NCBI RefSeq assembly: GCF_020707215.1
Contig: NZ_JAJFET010000001.1
Location: forward strand, 1,054,001-1,118,000
Direction: 5' to 3'
Source of the DNA: Sphingomonas sp. PL-96
GTDB taxonomy: Bacteria > Pseudomonadota > Alphaproteobacteria > Sphingomonadales > Sphingomonadaceae
DNA length: 64,000 nucleotides
The notes under the pieces were generated by a model that saw only the letters and a program-made list of their open reading frames with translations, did no database searches and was not told where the DNA came from. The translations under genes and the position numbers were made by a program. Position 1 is the stretch's first letter; the number at the start of each line of letters is the position of its first letter. This document shows, in pieces, positions 51,097-59,751 of the stretch.

Positions 51097-51857
51097 GCGG
51101 TGCGTTCCAGCCCGTCATGGCCAGGCTCGACATGATCCGGCAGCCGCGCCTGCAACGTGCGATAGTCCAGGCTGTGGTCCATATGGATGAGCACCGCCCG
51201 CGGATCACCGCATGCCTTCACCAGGGCGAGCGCTTCGTCGACGGTCGGATGCGTTGGGTGCGGCGCATCGCGCAGGGCGTCCACGACCATCAGGTCGCAT
51301 CCGCGATAGAGCGCCAGCATTTCGTCGGTCACGATGTTGAAATCGGTCGCATACACGATCGAGCGACCACCGGCATCGAAGCGGAGGCCAGCGGAAAAGA
51401 TCGCGCCATGCGGTTGATCTGTCGCGGAAACTTCAATGTCGCCGATGCGGAGCCGGTCCGGCAGTTCTTCTGCCTCCACGGTGGCATGATAGCCGTTGCG
51501 ACCGAAGAACACATAGCCGAACCGCTCGCGTAATACCTGCAGCGTATCCGGCCGTGCATAGCCGCGCACAGGCTGGCCGCGGACATGATAGAGCTGCCGA
51601 AGGTCGTCGATCCCGTGGCAGTGGTCGGCATGGTCATGCGTCCACAGGACCGCGTCGACCTCGCTGACGTTTGCGTCGAGCAGTTGCTGTCGCATGTCCG
51701 GGCCGGTGTCGATCAGGATCCGCGTGGTCGCCGTCTCGACCAAAGCGGAAACGCGGGTGCGGCGGTTGCGCGGGTCGGTGGGATCACACGCACCCCAGTC
51801 GCCGCCGATCCGCGGCACCCCAGACGACGTGCCGGAGCCGAGGATGCGGATTTTCAC
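51093..51857 (-). CDS. MBL-fold metal-dependent hydrolase (PhnP-like)
   Basis: Metallo-beta-lactamase superfamily phosphodiesterase-like enzyme, 254 residues. Start MKIRILGSGTSSGVPRIGGDWG is typical of PhnP-like proteins, and the metal site THDHADH (H74, H76, D78, H79), a second histidine in QPHG, and D in YATDFN are present. It lies in the metG-tatD transcript with four-base overlaps on both sides. Substrate unknown. Confidence 0.9.
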   Translation of the reverse strand: MKIRILGSGTSSGVPRIGGDWGACDPTDPRNRRTRVSALVETATTRILIDTGPDMRQQLLDANVSEVDAVLWTHDHADHCHGIDDLRQLYHVRGQPVRGYARPDTLQVLRERFGYVFFGRNGYHATVEAEELPDRLRIGDIEVSATDQPHGAIFSAGLRFDAGGRSIVYATDFNIVTDEMLALYRGCDLMVVDALRDAPHPTHPTVDEALALVKACGDPRAVLIHMDHSLDYRTLQARLPDHVEPGHDGLERTA

Positions 51858-52633
51858 GCCCGGGTTTTCGCAAACAGGCTGTGGAAGTTGGCGCGCGTGG
51901 CGTCGGCGAGTTCGTCCGGATCTTCGCCGCGCAGCTCTGCCAGGAAGCGGCAGGTGTCCGCCACAAAGGCAGGCTCGCCGGGCTTGCCGCGATGTGGCAC
52001 CGGCGCCAGGAATGGAGCATCGGTTTCCACCAGCAGTCGTTCGCGCGGTAGCCAGCGCGCGGTTTCCTGCAGTTCCCGCGCGTTCTTGAACGTCACGATG
52101 CCCGATAGCGAAATGTAGAAACCCAAGTCGAGCGCCTTGCGAGCGAATGCGCCGGTACCGGTGAAACAGTGGATGACCCCGGGGAACGCCCCCTTCCCCA
52201 GTTCTTCGCCCAGGATCGCGGCCGTATCATCCTCGGCATCGCGCGTGTGGACGATCACCGGAAGCCCCGTCTCCCGGCAGGCGGCAAGATGCGCCCGGAA
52301 GCTCGCCTGCTGCCCGGCTCGGTCGGAGTGCTCGTAGTAATAGTCGAGCCCCGTTTCACCGAGACCCACGACGCGCGGATGGGCGGCCCGGGCGACCAGG
52401 CGCTCCGTACCGATGTCGGGGTAGCGATCCGCTTCGTTGGGGTGGATGCCGACGGTCGCCCAGACGTCCGGCTCGCGTTCGGCAGTGGCGATGACGGCAT
52501 CCCACTCATTCTCACGCGTGGAGATGTTCAGCATCGCCACCACGCCCGAAGCCCGGGCGCGCGCCAGCACTTCGGGCTGCTGCTCGGCAACGCCCTTGTA
52601 GTTCAGGTGGCAATGGCTGTCGGCGAGTTTCAT
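51854..52633 (-). CDS. tatD: TatD-family deoxyribonuclease/hydrolase
   Basis: TIM-barrel metal-dependent hydrolase, 259 residues, with the metal-binding DSHCHL (H7, H9), GETGLDYYYE, IHCFTGTG and LVETDAPFLAP. Possible 3'-5' exonuclease or deoxyribonuclease activity in DNA or RNA quality control. The open frame extends upstream, but ATG 52633 is the conserved start and overlaps the metG stop by four bases, the usual metG-tatD pairing. Confidence 0.93.
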   Translation of the reverse strand: MKLADSHCHLNYKGVAEQQPEVLARARASGVVAMLNISTRENEWDAVIATAEREPDVWATVGIHPNEADRYPDIGTERLVARAAHPRVVGLGETGLDYYYEHSDRAGQQASFRAHLAACRETGLPVIVHTRDAEDDTAAILGEELGKGAFPGVIHCFTGTGAFARKALDLGFYISLSGIVTFKNARELQETARWLPRERLLVETDAPFLAPVPHRGKPGEPAFVADTCRFLAELRGEDPDELADATRANFHSLFAKTRA

Positions 52634-54186
52634 GCGGGCTCCACGACCTCTTCCAGCACCAGCCGCGGAAAAATGGGGGTTGGCGGCGCCATGCGGAAGC
52701 CTGCCTGCGCTGCCCGCTCGTACCACTCCGCGTCCGCGAGCGCGGCATGGTCGCGCGCGTCCTGCCCAAGCTGGTCGAGCACCCGCCCGGCCGAGGTCGG
52801 GATCACCGGCCATATGGTGATCGCCAGATCGCGGATCGCCCGCACCAGCGTGCCGAGCACGGCGTGCATCCGCTCCGGATCGGTCTTGCGCAGCGCCCAG
52901 GGCGCCTGCACGTCGATATACTGGTTGCAGGCAAAGACGCCGCGCATCCAGCTTTCCAGCGCCTGGCTAAGCGACAGCTCGGCAAATTCCTTACGGAATG
53001 CCGCGCTCGCGTCGGCGACCTGCGCGAGCAGGACGGCATCGGCGGGATCGCTGCGCCCGGCCAGCGGCAGCGCGCCCTCCAAGTTCTTCGCGATGAACGA
53101 CAGCGTCCGCTGCGCCAGATTGCCGAAGCTGTTCGCAAGATCGGCGTTGGCGCGGGTGACGATCGCCTCGTCCGAGAAGGTGCCGTCCTGGCCGAAGCTG
53201 ATGTCACGCAGCAGGAAGTAGCGGAGCGCGTCGACGCCATAGAGGCCGGCGAGCGCCATCGGGTCGACGACGTTGCCGGTCGACTTCGACATCTTCTCGC
53301 CGCGGTTGAGGAGGAAGCCGTGGCCGAACACCTGCCGCGGCAGCGCGAGCTTGGCTGACATCAGGAACGCCGGCCAATAGACCGCATGGAAGCGGACGAT
53401 GTCCTTGCCGATCAGGTGCAGGTTCGCCGGCCAGAAGCGCGCCGTGTCGCCGCCGTCTGGATAACCCGCGCCGGTCAGGTAATTGGTGAGCGCATCCACC
53501 CACACATACATGACATGCCCGGGGCTGCCCGGTACCGGCACGCCCCAGTCGAAGCTGGTCCGCGACACCGACAGGTCGGCGAGCCCCCCCTCGACGAAGC
53601 GCAGCACTTCGTTGCGCCGGCTCTCGGGCTGAATGAACTCCGGATTGGCGGCGTAGAAATCGAGCAGCGGCTGCTGGTATTTGGACAGGCGGAAGAACCA
53701 GGTCTCCTCTGCGGTCCATTCGACGGGCGTGCCCTGCGGCGAGAGGCGAACGCCCCCTTCCCCGTCGGTCAGTTCCTTTTCTTCGTAGAAGGCCTCGTCG
53801 CGGACCGAATACCATCCCTCGTAGCGCGACAGATAGAGGTCGCCGGCATCCGCCATCGCCTGCCAGATCGCCTGGCTTGCGGCATAATGCTCGGGCTCCA
53901 CCGTGCGGATGAAGCGATCGTACGAAATATCAAGCTTGTCGGCCATCTCGTGGAAATGGCCCGACATTTCGTCGGCCAGCGCGCGCACTTCCATGCCCCG
54001 CTTGCGCGCGGTCTGCACCATCTTGAGCCCATGCTCATCGGTGCCGGTCTGGAAGCGGACGTCGCGGCCCGCTTGCCGGTGGAAACGCGCGATCGCGTCA
54101 GCGGCGATCATCTCATAGGCATGGCCGATGTGCGGCTTGCCGTTGGGATAGTGGATCGCGGTGGTGATGTAATAGGGCTCGGCCAT
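52630..54186 (-). CDS. metG: Methionine--tRNA ligase
   Basis: Class I synthetase of 518 residues. HIGH-type motif PHIGHA (18-23), KMSKS (298-302), tryptophan-rich anticodon region. The four-cysteine zinc knuckle of the E. coli enzyme is absent, and there is no C-terminal dimer domain, so this is the short form. Nine bases separate it from holB upstream. Start ATG 54186. Confidence 0.96.
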   Translation of the reverse strand: MAEPYYITTAIHYPNGKPHIGHAYEMIAADAIARFHRQAGRDVRFQTGTDEHGLKMVQTARKRGMEVRALADEMSGHFHEMADKLDISYDRFIRTVEPEHYAASQAIWQAMADAGDLYLSRYEGWYSVRDEAFYEEKELTDGEGGVRLSPQGTPVEWTAEETWFFRLSKYQQPLLDFYAANPEFIQPESRRNEVLRFVEGGLADLSVSRTSFDWGVPVPGSPGHVMYVWVDALTNYLTGAGYPDGGDTARFWPANLHLIGKDIVRFHAVYWPAFLMSAKLALPRQVFGHGFLLNRGEKMSKSTGNVVDPMALAGLYGVDALRYFLLRDISFGQDGTFSDEAIVTRANADLANSFGNLAQRTLSFIAKNLEGALPLAGRSDPADAVLLAQVADASAAFRKEFAELSLSQALESWMRGVFACNQYIDVQAPWALRKTDPERMHAVLGTLVRAIRDLAITIWPVIPTSAGRVLDQLGQDARDHAALADAEWYERAAQAGFRMAPPTPIFPRLVLEEVVEPA

Positions 54187-54195
54187 GCCGTGTCC

Positions 54196-55206
54196 CTAGT
54201 GCATCGCTCCGCGCGATTGAAGCCCGTCCTGCTCTGCCAGACGCGCAAGAATGCCGCCCATCTCGAACACGGTCGCCTGTGCGTCCAACGACAGGGCCGG
54301 CGCCGCCGCCGCGAGCGCACGGGCCGCCTGATAGGCGTCGAGTGCGGTCTGCAGGGCCGAACCTGTCCGCTCGCGCGCCCGGATCGCGATGAAGCTCGGC
54401 GCACGCTCCAGGAAGGCCTCGTACCGCGCCTGCGCAGCCTTGCCCGCAAGCGCCTTGGCCAGTTTGCTGCGCTGGACGTTGCTGGGATCCCCTTCGCCCG
54501 CGATCACGGCCATTGCCCGCTCGAGCGCTGCGACGTCCAGCCCGGCAAAGGCAAGCGCGCGCCCCGGCGAGCCTTCCCCGCCCCGGACGAGCGCATCGCA
54601 CTCGACGTCGCTCACCTCCGGCATGACACCCCGAATAACGCGAGCGACATCAGCATCGGACAGCCGCTCGAACCGCAGCAGCCGGCAGCGCGATCGGATG
54701 GTCGGCAGCAGCCGGCCGGGCGCATGGCTTACCAGCAGGAAGATCGTCCCCGCCGGCGGCTCCTCCAGGTTCTTCAGCAGCGCATTGGCCGCGGCGGTCT
54801 CCAGATCGTCGATTGCGTCGATCAGTACCACCCGTCGTTCCGACAGCGACGGCTTGGTCGCGAACAGCGGTTGCAGCGCGCGAACCTGGGCGATCGGGAT
54901 GCTGCGCGCGAGGTTTTCGTCCGGTTTGGCCGGGTCCTTCGGCTGGCGCGCCAGTTCGCGATAGTCCGGGTGCGATCCCGCCGCGATCAGCGCCGCGGTG
55001 CGATCCTCAGGCGGCAGCGACCCGCCCCGCACCGGGATGCGAGGCTGGACGCCATGGGCGAGCAGCCGACTGGCGGCGAGCCGCGCGAAGCTTGCCTTGC
55101 CGACGCCCTCTGGCCCGGCCAGCAGCCAGGCATGGTGCAGCCCGCCGCGCTCGGCCGCCGTGAAGAAGGCGTCGTGCGCGGCACCGTTGCCGACCAGGTC
55201 GATCAT
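54196..55206 (-). CDS. holB: DNA polymerase III delta' subunit
   Basis: Clamp-loader subunit of the AAA+ family, 336 residues. A P-loop-like AGPEGVGKAS (30-39) is present, and the arginine finger region IRSRCRLLRFERLSD is conserved. In E. coli delta' does not hydrolyse ATP; here the P-loop is close to complete, as in many alphaproteobacteria. ATG overlaps the tmk stop by four bases. Confidence 0.93.
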   Translation of the reverse strand: MIDLVGNGAAHDAFFTAAERGGLHHAWLLAGPEGVGKASFARLAASRLLAHGVQPRIPVRGGSLPPEDRTAALIAAGSHPDYRELARQPKDPAKPDENLARSIPIAQVRALQPLFATKPSLSERRVVLIDAIDDLETAAANALLKNLEEPPAGTIFLLVSHAPGRLLPTIRSRCRLLRFERLSDADVARVIRGVMPEVSDVECDALVRGGEGSPGRALAFAGLDVAALERAMAVIAGEGDPSNVQRSKLAKALAGKAAQARYEAFLERAPSFIAIRARERTGSALQTALDAYQAARALAAAAPALSLDAQATVFEMGGILARLAEQDGLQSRGAMH

Positions 55207-55826
55207 GGCAGCAGGTCGGCGAGCGCTTCCATCAGCCGATCGGTGACGGCTTCCGGCGCACCGCTGGCGTCCACCGCGCGCACGCGGTCGCCCTCCGCGG
55301 CTGCAATCCGGTCGAAGGCGGCAGCGACCTGCGCATGGAAGTCGCGCCCGCGCGCGCCGAAGCGATCCGCCACACCCTGGTCGCGCACCAGCGCCCGCTC
55401 CTCGCCTGCACCCTGGGGTAGCGTCAGCAACAGCGTGCGGTCAGGCAGCAGCCCCTTGGACCCAAAGCCATGCAGCGCCAGGATGGCGGCGTCGTCGATC
55501 CCCTGCCCGCCCTGATACGCGCGGGTGCTGTCGATGTAGCGGTCGCACAGCACCCACTGTCCTGCCTCCAGCGCCGGGCGGATGCGCTTTTCGACATGAT
55601 CCGCGCGCGCGGCCGCGAACAGCAGCGCCTCGGTATGCGGGCTCCAGCGCGTGACCTCGCCTTGCATCAGCAGGCCGCGGATCGCCTCCGCGCCCTCGCT
55701 GCCGCCCGGCTCGCGCGTGACGAGCACATGCACGCCCCGCGCCTCCAACGCGGTGGCGAGCCGGGCGGTCTGGGTCGACTTGCCGACGCCTTCGCCGCCC
55801 TCCAGCGAGATGAACTGGCCGATCAA
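55203..55826 (-). CDS. tmk: Thymidylate kinase
   Basis: Phosphorylates dTMP to dTDP. The 207-residue product has P-loop GGEGVGKST (10-18), the DR(Y/H) motif as DRYIDSTRAYQGGQG, and a short lid. tmk-holB adjacency is common. ATG overlaps the dacC stop by four bases. Confidence 0.95.
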   Translation of the reverse strand: MIGQFISLEGGEGVGKSTQTARLATALEARGVHVLVTREPGGSEGAEAIRGLLMQGEVTRWSPHTEALLFAAARADHVEKRIRPALEAGQWVLCDRYIDSTRAYQGGQGIDDAAILALHGFGSKGLLPDRTLLLTLPQGAGEERALVRDQGVADRFGARGRDFHAQVAAAFDRIAAAEGDRVRAVDASGAPEAVTDRLMEALADLLP

Positions 55827-56992
55827 GCGCCGAACAGCGCCATCAGGCCGGCCCAGGCGCGCCCGAAGAAGCCTGCCTCGTCCACATCCTTTTCCGCCAC
55901 CAGCGGCAGGCGCTGGGGATCCATGCCGGGCGAGGTGATGACCAGATCCGCGATGTGCTGGCCCGCCTTGATCGGCGCCTTGATCGGGCCTTGATAGACG
56001 ACCGTGCCGGCGAGCTCGGTTGCCGCACCGGCGGGCACGGTCACGGTCAGGTCGCTCGGCGCGACCAGGCCAACCGTGCTGCTATCGCCCATCTGGACAT
56101 CGGCCGTCTCGACGCGCTTGCCCTTCTTCGCGATGGGCCGGGCGCGCCAGGCGCGGAAGCCCCATTCCATGAAGCGGACCGACTCGCTGATGCGCTGGTT
56201 GGCGCTGGTAAGCCCCGCCAGCACCATCACCAAACGGCGACCGTTCTGCTCGGCCGAACCGGTGAAGCCGTATCCGGCCTCCTCGGTATGGCCGGTCTTA
56301 AGGCCGTCGGCGCCTGCAACGCGCCCCAGCAGCGGATCGCGGTTGGCCTGGGTGATGTCGTTGCCTGCACCCAGCGTCTTGCCCCAGGTGAAGCTCTCGA
56401 GCGAGTAGAAGCGCTTGTAGAGATCGGGGAAGTTCTGGATCGTCGCGGACGCCAGCTTCGCCAGGTCGCGCGCGCTGACATAGGTGCGGCCTTCGTCCGG
56501 CCAACCGTTCGACGTGCCTAAGTGGCTGTTGGTCAGCCCCAGTTCCTTGGCGCGCTGGTTCATCAGGCTGGTGAACGACTCTTCGGTGCCCGCGATACCC
56601 TCTGCCAGCACGACGCAGGCGTCGTTCCCCGAAAGCGTGATGATCCCCTTCAGCAGATCGTCGACGCTGACCTGCTCGTTGACCGACAGGAACATGGTCG
56701 ATCCCGCCGCGGGACCATGCCAGCGCTGCCAGGTCTCCGGGCGCACCTGGAACTTCTGGTCAAGCTTCAGCTCACCCTTCTTGATCAGGTCAAACGCCAC
56801 ATAGGCGGTCATCATCTTGGCCATGGAGGCCGGCGGCATGCGCCGGTCGGCATCCTTGGAATACAGCGTCGCGCCCGAGGAAAGGTCCGTCAGGAAGGCG
56901 ACCGGCGCCGGCGTGTCGAACGGGGGCGCGGCAGCGACCGACGGCGTGACGGCGACGGCGGAGAGCAGGACGGCGGTAAGCAGCTTCTTCAT
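55823..56992 (-). CDS. dacC: D-alanyl-D-alanine carboxypeptidase (PBP5/6 type)
   Basis: Low-molecular-mass penicillin-binding protein that trims peptidoglycan stem peptides in the periplasm. The 389-residue product has a signal peptide (KKLLTAVLLSAVAVTPSVAAA), SxxK at S56-K59 (ASMAK), SGN at 121-123 and KTG at 232-234. A C-terminal beta domain and an amphipathic end (FFGRAWAGLMALFG) likely anchor it to the membrane. ATG 56992, 22 bases after the upstream lipoprotein gene. The symbol stands for the family; dacA/dacF names are also used. Confidence 0.93.
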   Translation of the reverse strand: MKKLLTAVLLSAVAVTPSVAAAPPFDTPAPVAFLTDLSSGATLYSKDADRRMPPASMAKMMTAYVAFDLIKKGELKLDQKFQVRPETWQRWHGPAAGSTMFLSVNEQVSVDDLLKGIITLSGNDACVVLAEGIAGTEESFTSLMNQRAKELGLTNSHLGTSNGWPDEGRTYVSARDLAKLASATIQNFPDLYKRFYSLESFTWGKTLGAGNDITQANRDPLLGRVAGADGLKTGHTEEAGYGFTGSAEQNGRRLVMVLAGLTSANQRISESVRFMEWGFRAWRARPIAKKGKRVETADVQMGDSSTVGLVAPSDLTVTVPAGAATELAGTVVYQGPIKAPIKAGQHIADLVITSPGMDPQRLPLVAEKDVDEAGFFGRAWAGLMALFGA

Positions 56993-57014
56993 CGTTGGTT
57001 GTCCAGGGCCTTGG

Positions 57015-57896
57015 TCAGTCGTTGCGAAGAACTTTTGCGTCACCATAGCCGCGCGCGGCGGCTTTCGCACGCCCCTGTTCGGCGCCGGCGACGCTGGAAT
57101 ATGGGCCGGTGCGCACGCGCACCAGCGTGCCGGCGCGATCCGTAAAGCCGCCCAGCGCGTGCGCCAGCGCCTCCGCTCGGCCCAGGTTCGACAGCGCCGC
57201 GACCTGCACCACCCAACCGCCAGTCCTGCGGGGTGCTACAGGAGCGGCAGGTGTCGGCACATGGGTGACCGGCGCCGGAGGCAGCGGGGAGACCGTAGTC
57301 GGCGGCAAGGCGACGGTCTGGATCGGGCGTGCACCCGCAGGTGGCGGCGCTTGCTCTTCCGAGGCGGAGGCAGCGGGTGCAGTCGCGCCATCGCCGACTG
57401 GCGCCGGCGGCAACCGCTTGCGCAGTGCCGCCAGCAGCACCTGCGGCGCGTCCATGCGCGCAAGGCTCCCGCCCTCAGCCGCCGCCTGCTCGTGCAACGC
57501 CGGCAGGACCTGCCGAACGCGCATTGGTACGGCCTGGGTGCCGACCCCCAGTGCCTGTGCCGCGACCGGCGACAGCGTGAGCAGATAGCCAGGTGCGACC
57601 GCGCCCTGGCGAGCAACCTTGAACACGGTCGTCCGGCCGCTTTCCAGAAGCGTCAATTCCACGAAGCTCCCCGCCGGCAAGCTCGGATGGGTGACGAACA
57701 CCCCCGTGTCCCCCCCTCCAGGCGCGGCTGCGCCTGCCCAGCCGACGGCGTCATAGCGCGCCTCCAGCGTTGCGGATGCGCGGGGCGCGGCCGCGTCCAG
57801 GCTGCCGATGGCCGGCTCGGCCGGCGCGGGCGGCAGGCTGCCCGTCGAGCAGCCCGCCAGCAGCACTGCCGCAACCGCGCTACCGTGCGACTTCAT
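57015..57896 (-). CDS. RlpA-like lipoprotein with SPOR domain, catalytic Asp not conserved
   Basis: Envelope lipoprotein of 293 residues: lipobox LAGC with Cys16, a degenerate double-psi beta-barrel resembling RlpA (about 45-125: ARYDAVGWAG, THPSLPAGSFVELT, LSPVAAQALG), a long Pro/Ala linker, and a C-terminal SPOR domain (about 225-290: WVVQVAALSNLGRAEALAHAL) that binds denuded glycan. The usual DRGP motif of active RlpA transglycosylases is replaced by ARQG (95-98), while a histidine (H70) remains, so enzymatic activity is doubtful. Starts 17 bases inside the transglycosylase gene upstream and precedes dacC. Confidence 0.85.
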   Translation of the reverse strand: MKSHGSAVAAVLLAGCSTGSLPPAPAEPAIGSLDAAAPRASATLEARYDAVGWAGAAAPGGGDTGVFVTHPSLPAGSFVELTLLESGRTTVFKVARQGAVAPGYLLTLSPVAAQALGVGTQAVPMRVRQVLPALHEQAAAEGGSLARMDAPQVLLAALRKRLPPAPVGDGATAPAASASEEQAPPPAGARPIQTVALPPTTVSPLPPAPVTHVPTPAAPVAPRRTGGWVVQVAALSNLGRAEALAHALGGFTDRAGTLVRVRTGPYSSVAGAEQGRAKAAARGYGDAKVLRND

Positions 57897-58911
57897 CGGC
57901 CAGCAGCCCCACAGACAAGGCGTAGAAGTTCGAGCAGTTGTAATCCAGGATTACCCGGTAGTTGCCGGTGAGCAGATAGGCGGTCTTGCCCGGACCATCG
58001 GGCTCGAGCAGCGTCGCCTGGATGCTGTCATCGGGCCAGCGGCCGGCTTGGGGCAAGACGCCAAGCTGGCGCCACTCCGCCATGCTCCGCCAGCGCGTAT
58101 GGCGCTCGTGCACCCTGGGGCAGCGTGGCGAGCGCGTGGGCGACGTCAGCGGTCCGCGGTCGAGGCTCGCCGGCACGTTCACGGCGACGCCCCAGGGCTG
58201 CCCCGGCCGCCACCCGGCGTTGGTGAAATAATTGCCGATCGAGGCCAGGGCGTCGGCCGGGCTGGTCCAGATATCAGCGCGCCCGTCCCCATCGCCGTCG
58301 CGTGCCAGCCGGAGGTAGATCGACGGCAGGAACTGCGGATAACCGGTCGCGCCGGCCCAGCTTCCCAGCAGCCGCTCGCGCGGCACCCCGCGATCGACCA
58401 TCTTCATGGTCGCGATCAGCTCGGGCTCGAACAGCGCGCGGCGGCGCCCTTCATAGGCGAGCGTCGCGAGCGAACGCGGCAGGTCGAAATTGCCGGTATA
58501 GCCGCCATAGTTGGTCTCATGCCCCCAGATCGCGACCATGATCGATTCGGGAACGCCGGTCTCCTGCTCGATCCGCATCAGCCGGGATCGCTGCGCGCGA
58601 TACGCGTCGCGGCCGCGGTTGATCCGCGCCGTGTCAACATGCTGCGCCTTGTAGGGAGCAAAGGTCGGGATGCTCGGCGTGGCATTCGGCCCGCCGCCCG
58701 GCTGCCCGCGATCCAGTTCGACCACGCGTGGATTATAGGTGAGCCCGTTCAGCACCGCACCGATCGCCCGCTCACTGACGCCCTCCGCGCGAGCCTTGGC
58801 GGCAACCCCCTGAAGATAGGCCTGGAACCCTGCTTCGTCCTGAGCGGCGGCCGAACCGCTGACCGACATCATTGCCGCAAGGGCGAGCAGCCCCTTGCTC
58901 CATCTACGCAT
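57880..58911 (-). CDS. Lytic murein transglycosylase (MltB family)
   Basis: Cleaves peptidoglycan glycan strands giving 1,6-anhydro ends. The 343-residue product has a signal peptide (GLLALAAMMSVSGSAAAQ), the catalytic glutamate E132 in IWGHETNYGG, a GYPQFLPSIYLRLA segment that includes the second conserved region, and a DGDGRADI calcium-loop-like motif. It heads the long minus-strand operon to tatD and the MBL gene (50,890-58,911), in which nearly all junctions overlap or are under 25 bases. The frame upstream of ATG 58911 runs over tRNA-Ser and is not coding. Confidence 0.93.
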   Translation of the reverse strand: MRRWSKGLLALAAMMSVSGSAAAQDEAGFQAYLQGVAAKARAEGVSERAIGAVLNGLTYNPRVVELDRGQPGGGPNATPSIPTFAPYKAQHVDTARINRGRDAYRAQRSRLMRIEQETGVPESIMVAIWGHETNYGGYTGNFDLPRSLATLAYEGRRRALFEPELIATMKMVDRGVPRERLLGSWAGATGYPQFLPSIYLRLARDGDGDGRADIWTSPADALASIGNYFTNAGWRPGQPWGVAVNVPASLDRGPLTSPTRSPRCPRVHERHTRWRSMAEWRQLGVLPQAGRWPDDSIQATLLEPDGPGKTAYLLTGNYRVILDYNCSNFYALSVGLLADEVAR

Positions 58912-59026
58912 ACTCGGCTCCCGCACGTGAAGCGGCTCTGTGCCACAGCCGAGACGCCGGGCGAAACCCCCTAACCGCCTTCGGGCTTGCACAAACCCGA
59001 CCAGCCGCCGTAAGCGCACCATATCC

Positions 59027-59116
59027 GGAGAGATGGCCGAGTGGTTTAAGGCAGCGGTCTTGAAAACCGCCGTGGGTTCACGCTCACCGTGGGTTCGAAT
59101 CCCACTCTCTCCGCCA
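59027..59116 (+). tRNA. tRNA-Ser (anticodon TGA)
   Basis: 90-nt gene with encoded CCA. Acceptor arm 59027-59033 pairs with TCTCTCC at 59106-59112, discriminator G113, CCA 59114-59116. The anticodon loop CTTGAAA carries TGA, reading UCA-type serine codons. A long variable arm (CGTGGGTTCACGCTCACCG) marks a serine tRNA, and the T arm GTGGG-TTCGAAT-CCCAC is perfect. It is divergent from the mltB-like gene and is the left neighbour of the low-G+C patch. Confidence 0.97.
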
Positions 59117-59213
59117 CCCCCAATCCGAATTGCAGAACACCGCCGCCTCCGGCGTGCCGAACTAACCTTCAAAGGGTCTGGAAGTGGTGGAAAGCGGCCA
59201 TCCCCGGAGGCGG

Positions 59214-59416
59214 CTACACAGAGCCGAGCACGTCACCGATGAAGCCGATCAATCCAAGGATCACGACTGCCAGGGTTGCAGGAAGCATCCACGCCCAGAG
59301 CCAGGCATAGCGCCGCGTGGTGCCCTGAGCAGGGCGGCAGCGAGCAAGCGCGTAAACGGCGACCATAGGAGTAGAGCCGGTAACCAGAACAGCAGCAGGA
59401 TGACCGGCAGGAGCAC
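59214..59416 (-). pseudogene. Possible frameshifted small membrane protein gene
   Basis: Two adjoining frames read as one short membrane protein. Frame one, from a GTG at 59416, gives a very hydrophobic stretch (LLPVILLLFWLPALLLW) up to about 59,310; frame two then gives RRYAWLWAWMLPATLAVVILGLIGFIGDVLGSV-like sequence to the stop at 59214. Either frame alone is interrupted or lacks a start (frame two has an ATG at 59366, giving 50 residues). A single indel near 59,310 would join them. No family recognised. Confidence 0.35.
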
Positions 59417-59447
59417 GCCGCCAAGATGGCAGCGCTGCGGAGTGTCA

Positions 59448-59463
59448 GCAAGTGGGCGTTAGC
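59448..59463. repeat. 16-bp direct repeat, copy 1
   Basis: GCAAGTGGGCGTTAGC on the plus strand (GCTAACGCCCACTTGC on minus). It contains the stop codon of the small minus-strand ORF that ends at 59459. An identical copy lies 268 bases away. Confidence 0.7.
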
Positions 59464-59662
59464 GCGCGTCAGCCTGCTCAGTAGAACGCCTAACTCTCTC
59501 TGCCCATTCGAGGGTTGTCAGAGCCAAGAGCCCGATCACTAGGGATGCGAACATCAAGCTCTCTAGGGAGGAATCGAGTTCGATCACTGACCAATACGAG
59601 GCGGCCAGCGCTACGGTGACCAGAAGGCCGGCCAATCCGATCACTCGCCGAGACGCACCCAT
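59459..59662 (-). CDS. Small hypothetical membrane protein
   Basis: 67 residues with two likely membrane helices (about 6-22: VIGLAGLLVTVALAASY, and 31-46: LMFASLVIGLLALTTL) and a charged C-terminus (EWAERVRRSTEQADAR). ATG 59662 has AAGGGGCGGAG just upstream, a good ribosome site, which is the best evidence that it is real. Lower G+C than the flanking genes. No family recognised. Confidence 0.5.
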   Translation of the reverse strand: MGASRRVIGLAGLLVTVALAASYWSVIELDSSLESLMFASLVIGLLALTTLEWAERVRRSTEQADAR

Positions 59663-59677
59663 ACTCCGCCCCTTCAT

Positions 59678-59711
59678 GTTGGTTGCCGCAGTATGAGCTA
59701 GCTGAACCAAC
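59678..59711. repeat. Inverted repeat upstream of the small ORF
   Basis: GTTGGTT (59678-59684) and AACCAAC (59705-59711) are perfect inverted 7-mers separated by 20 bases that include the palindrome AGCTAGCT. It lies 15 bases upstream of the 67-residue ORF and beside repeat copy 2. It could be an operator or part of a repeat unit. Confidence 0.35.
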
Positions 59712-59715
59712 GGCC

Positions 59716-59731
59716 GCAAGTGGGCGTTAGC
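59716..59731. repeat. 16-bp direct repeat, copy 2
   Basis: Identical to the copy at 59448-59463 (GCAAGTGGGCGTTAGC). It lies 20 bases beyond the stop codon of the minus-strand ORF ending at 59752, so each of the two small ORFs is followed by one copy. Confidence 0.7.
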
Positions 59732-59751
59732 AGGCGTTCCTGTCTATGGCG

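Noticed and set aside
53386..55515. 709-codon open frame antisense to metG, holB and tmk
   Set aside because: A shadow of three well-supported genes.
59233..59451. 72-codon cysteine-rich open frame near tRNA-Ser
   Set aside because: The cysteines come from the third frame of a hydrophobic leucine-rich stretch; the neighbouring frames look more protein-like.
59448..59731. Integron-like gene cassettes with attC sites
   Set aside because: The 16-bp repeat ends in GTTAGC but does not satisfy the GTTRRRY/RYYYAAC core pattern, lacks paired core sites, and no integron integrase is in the window.
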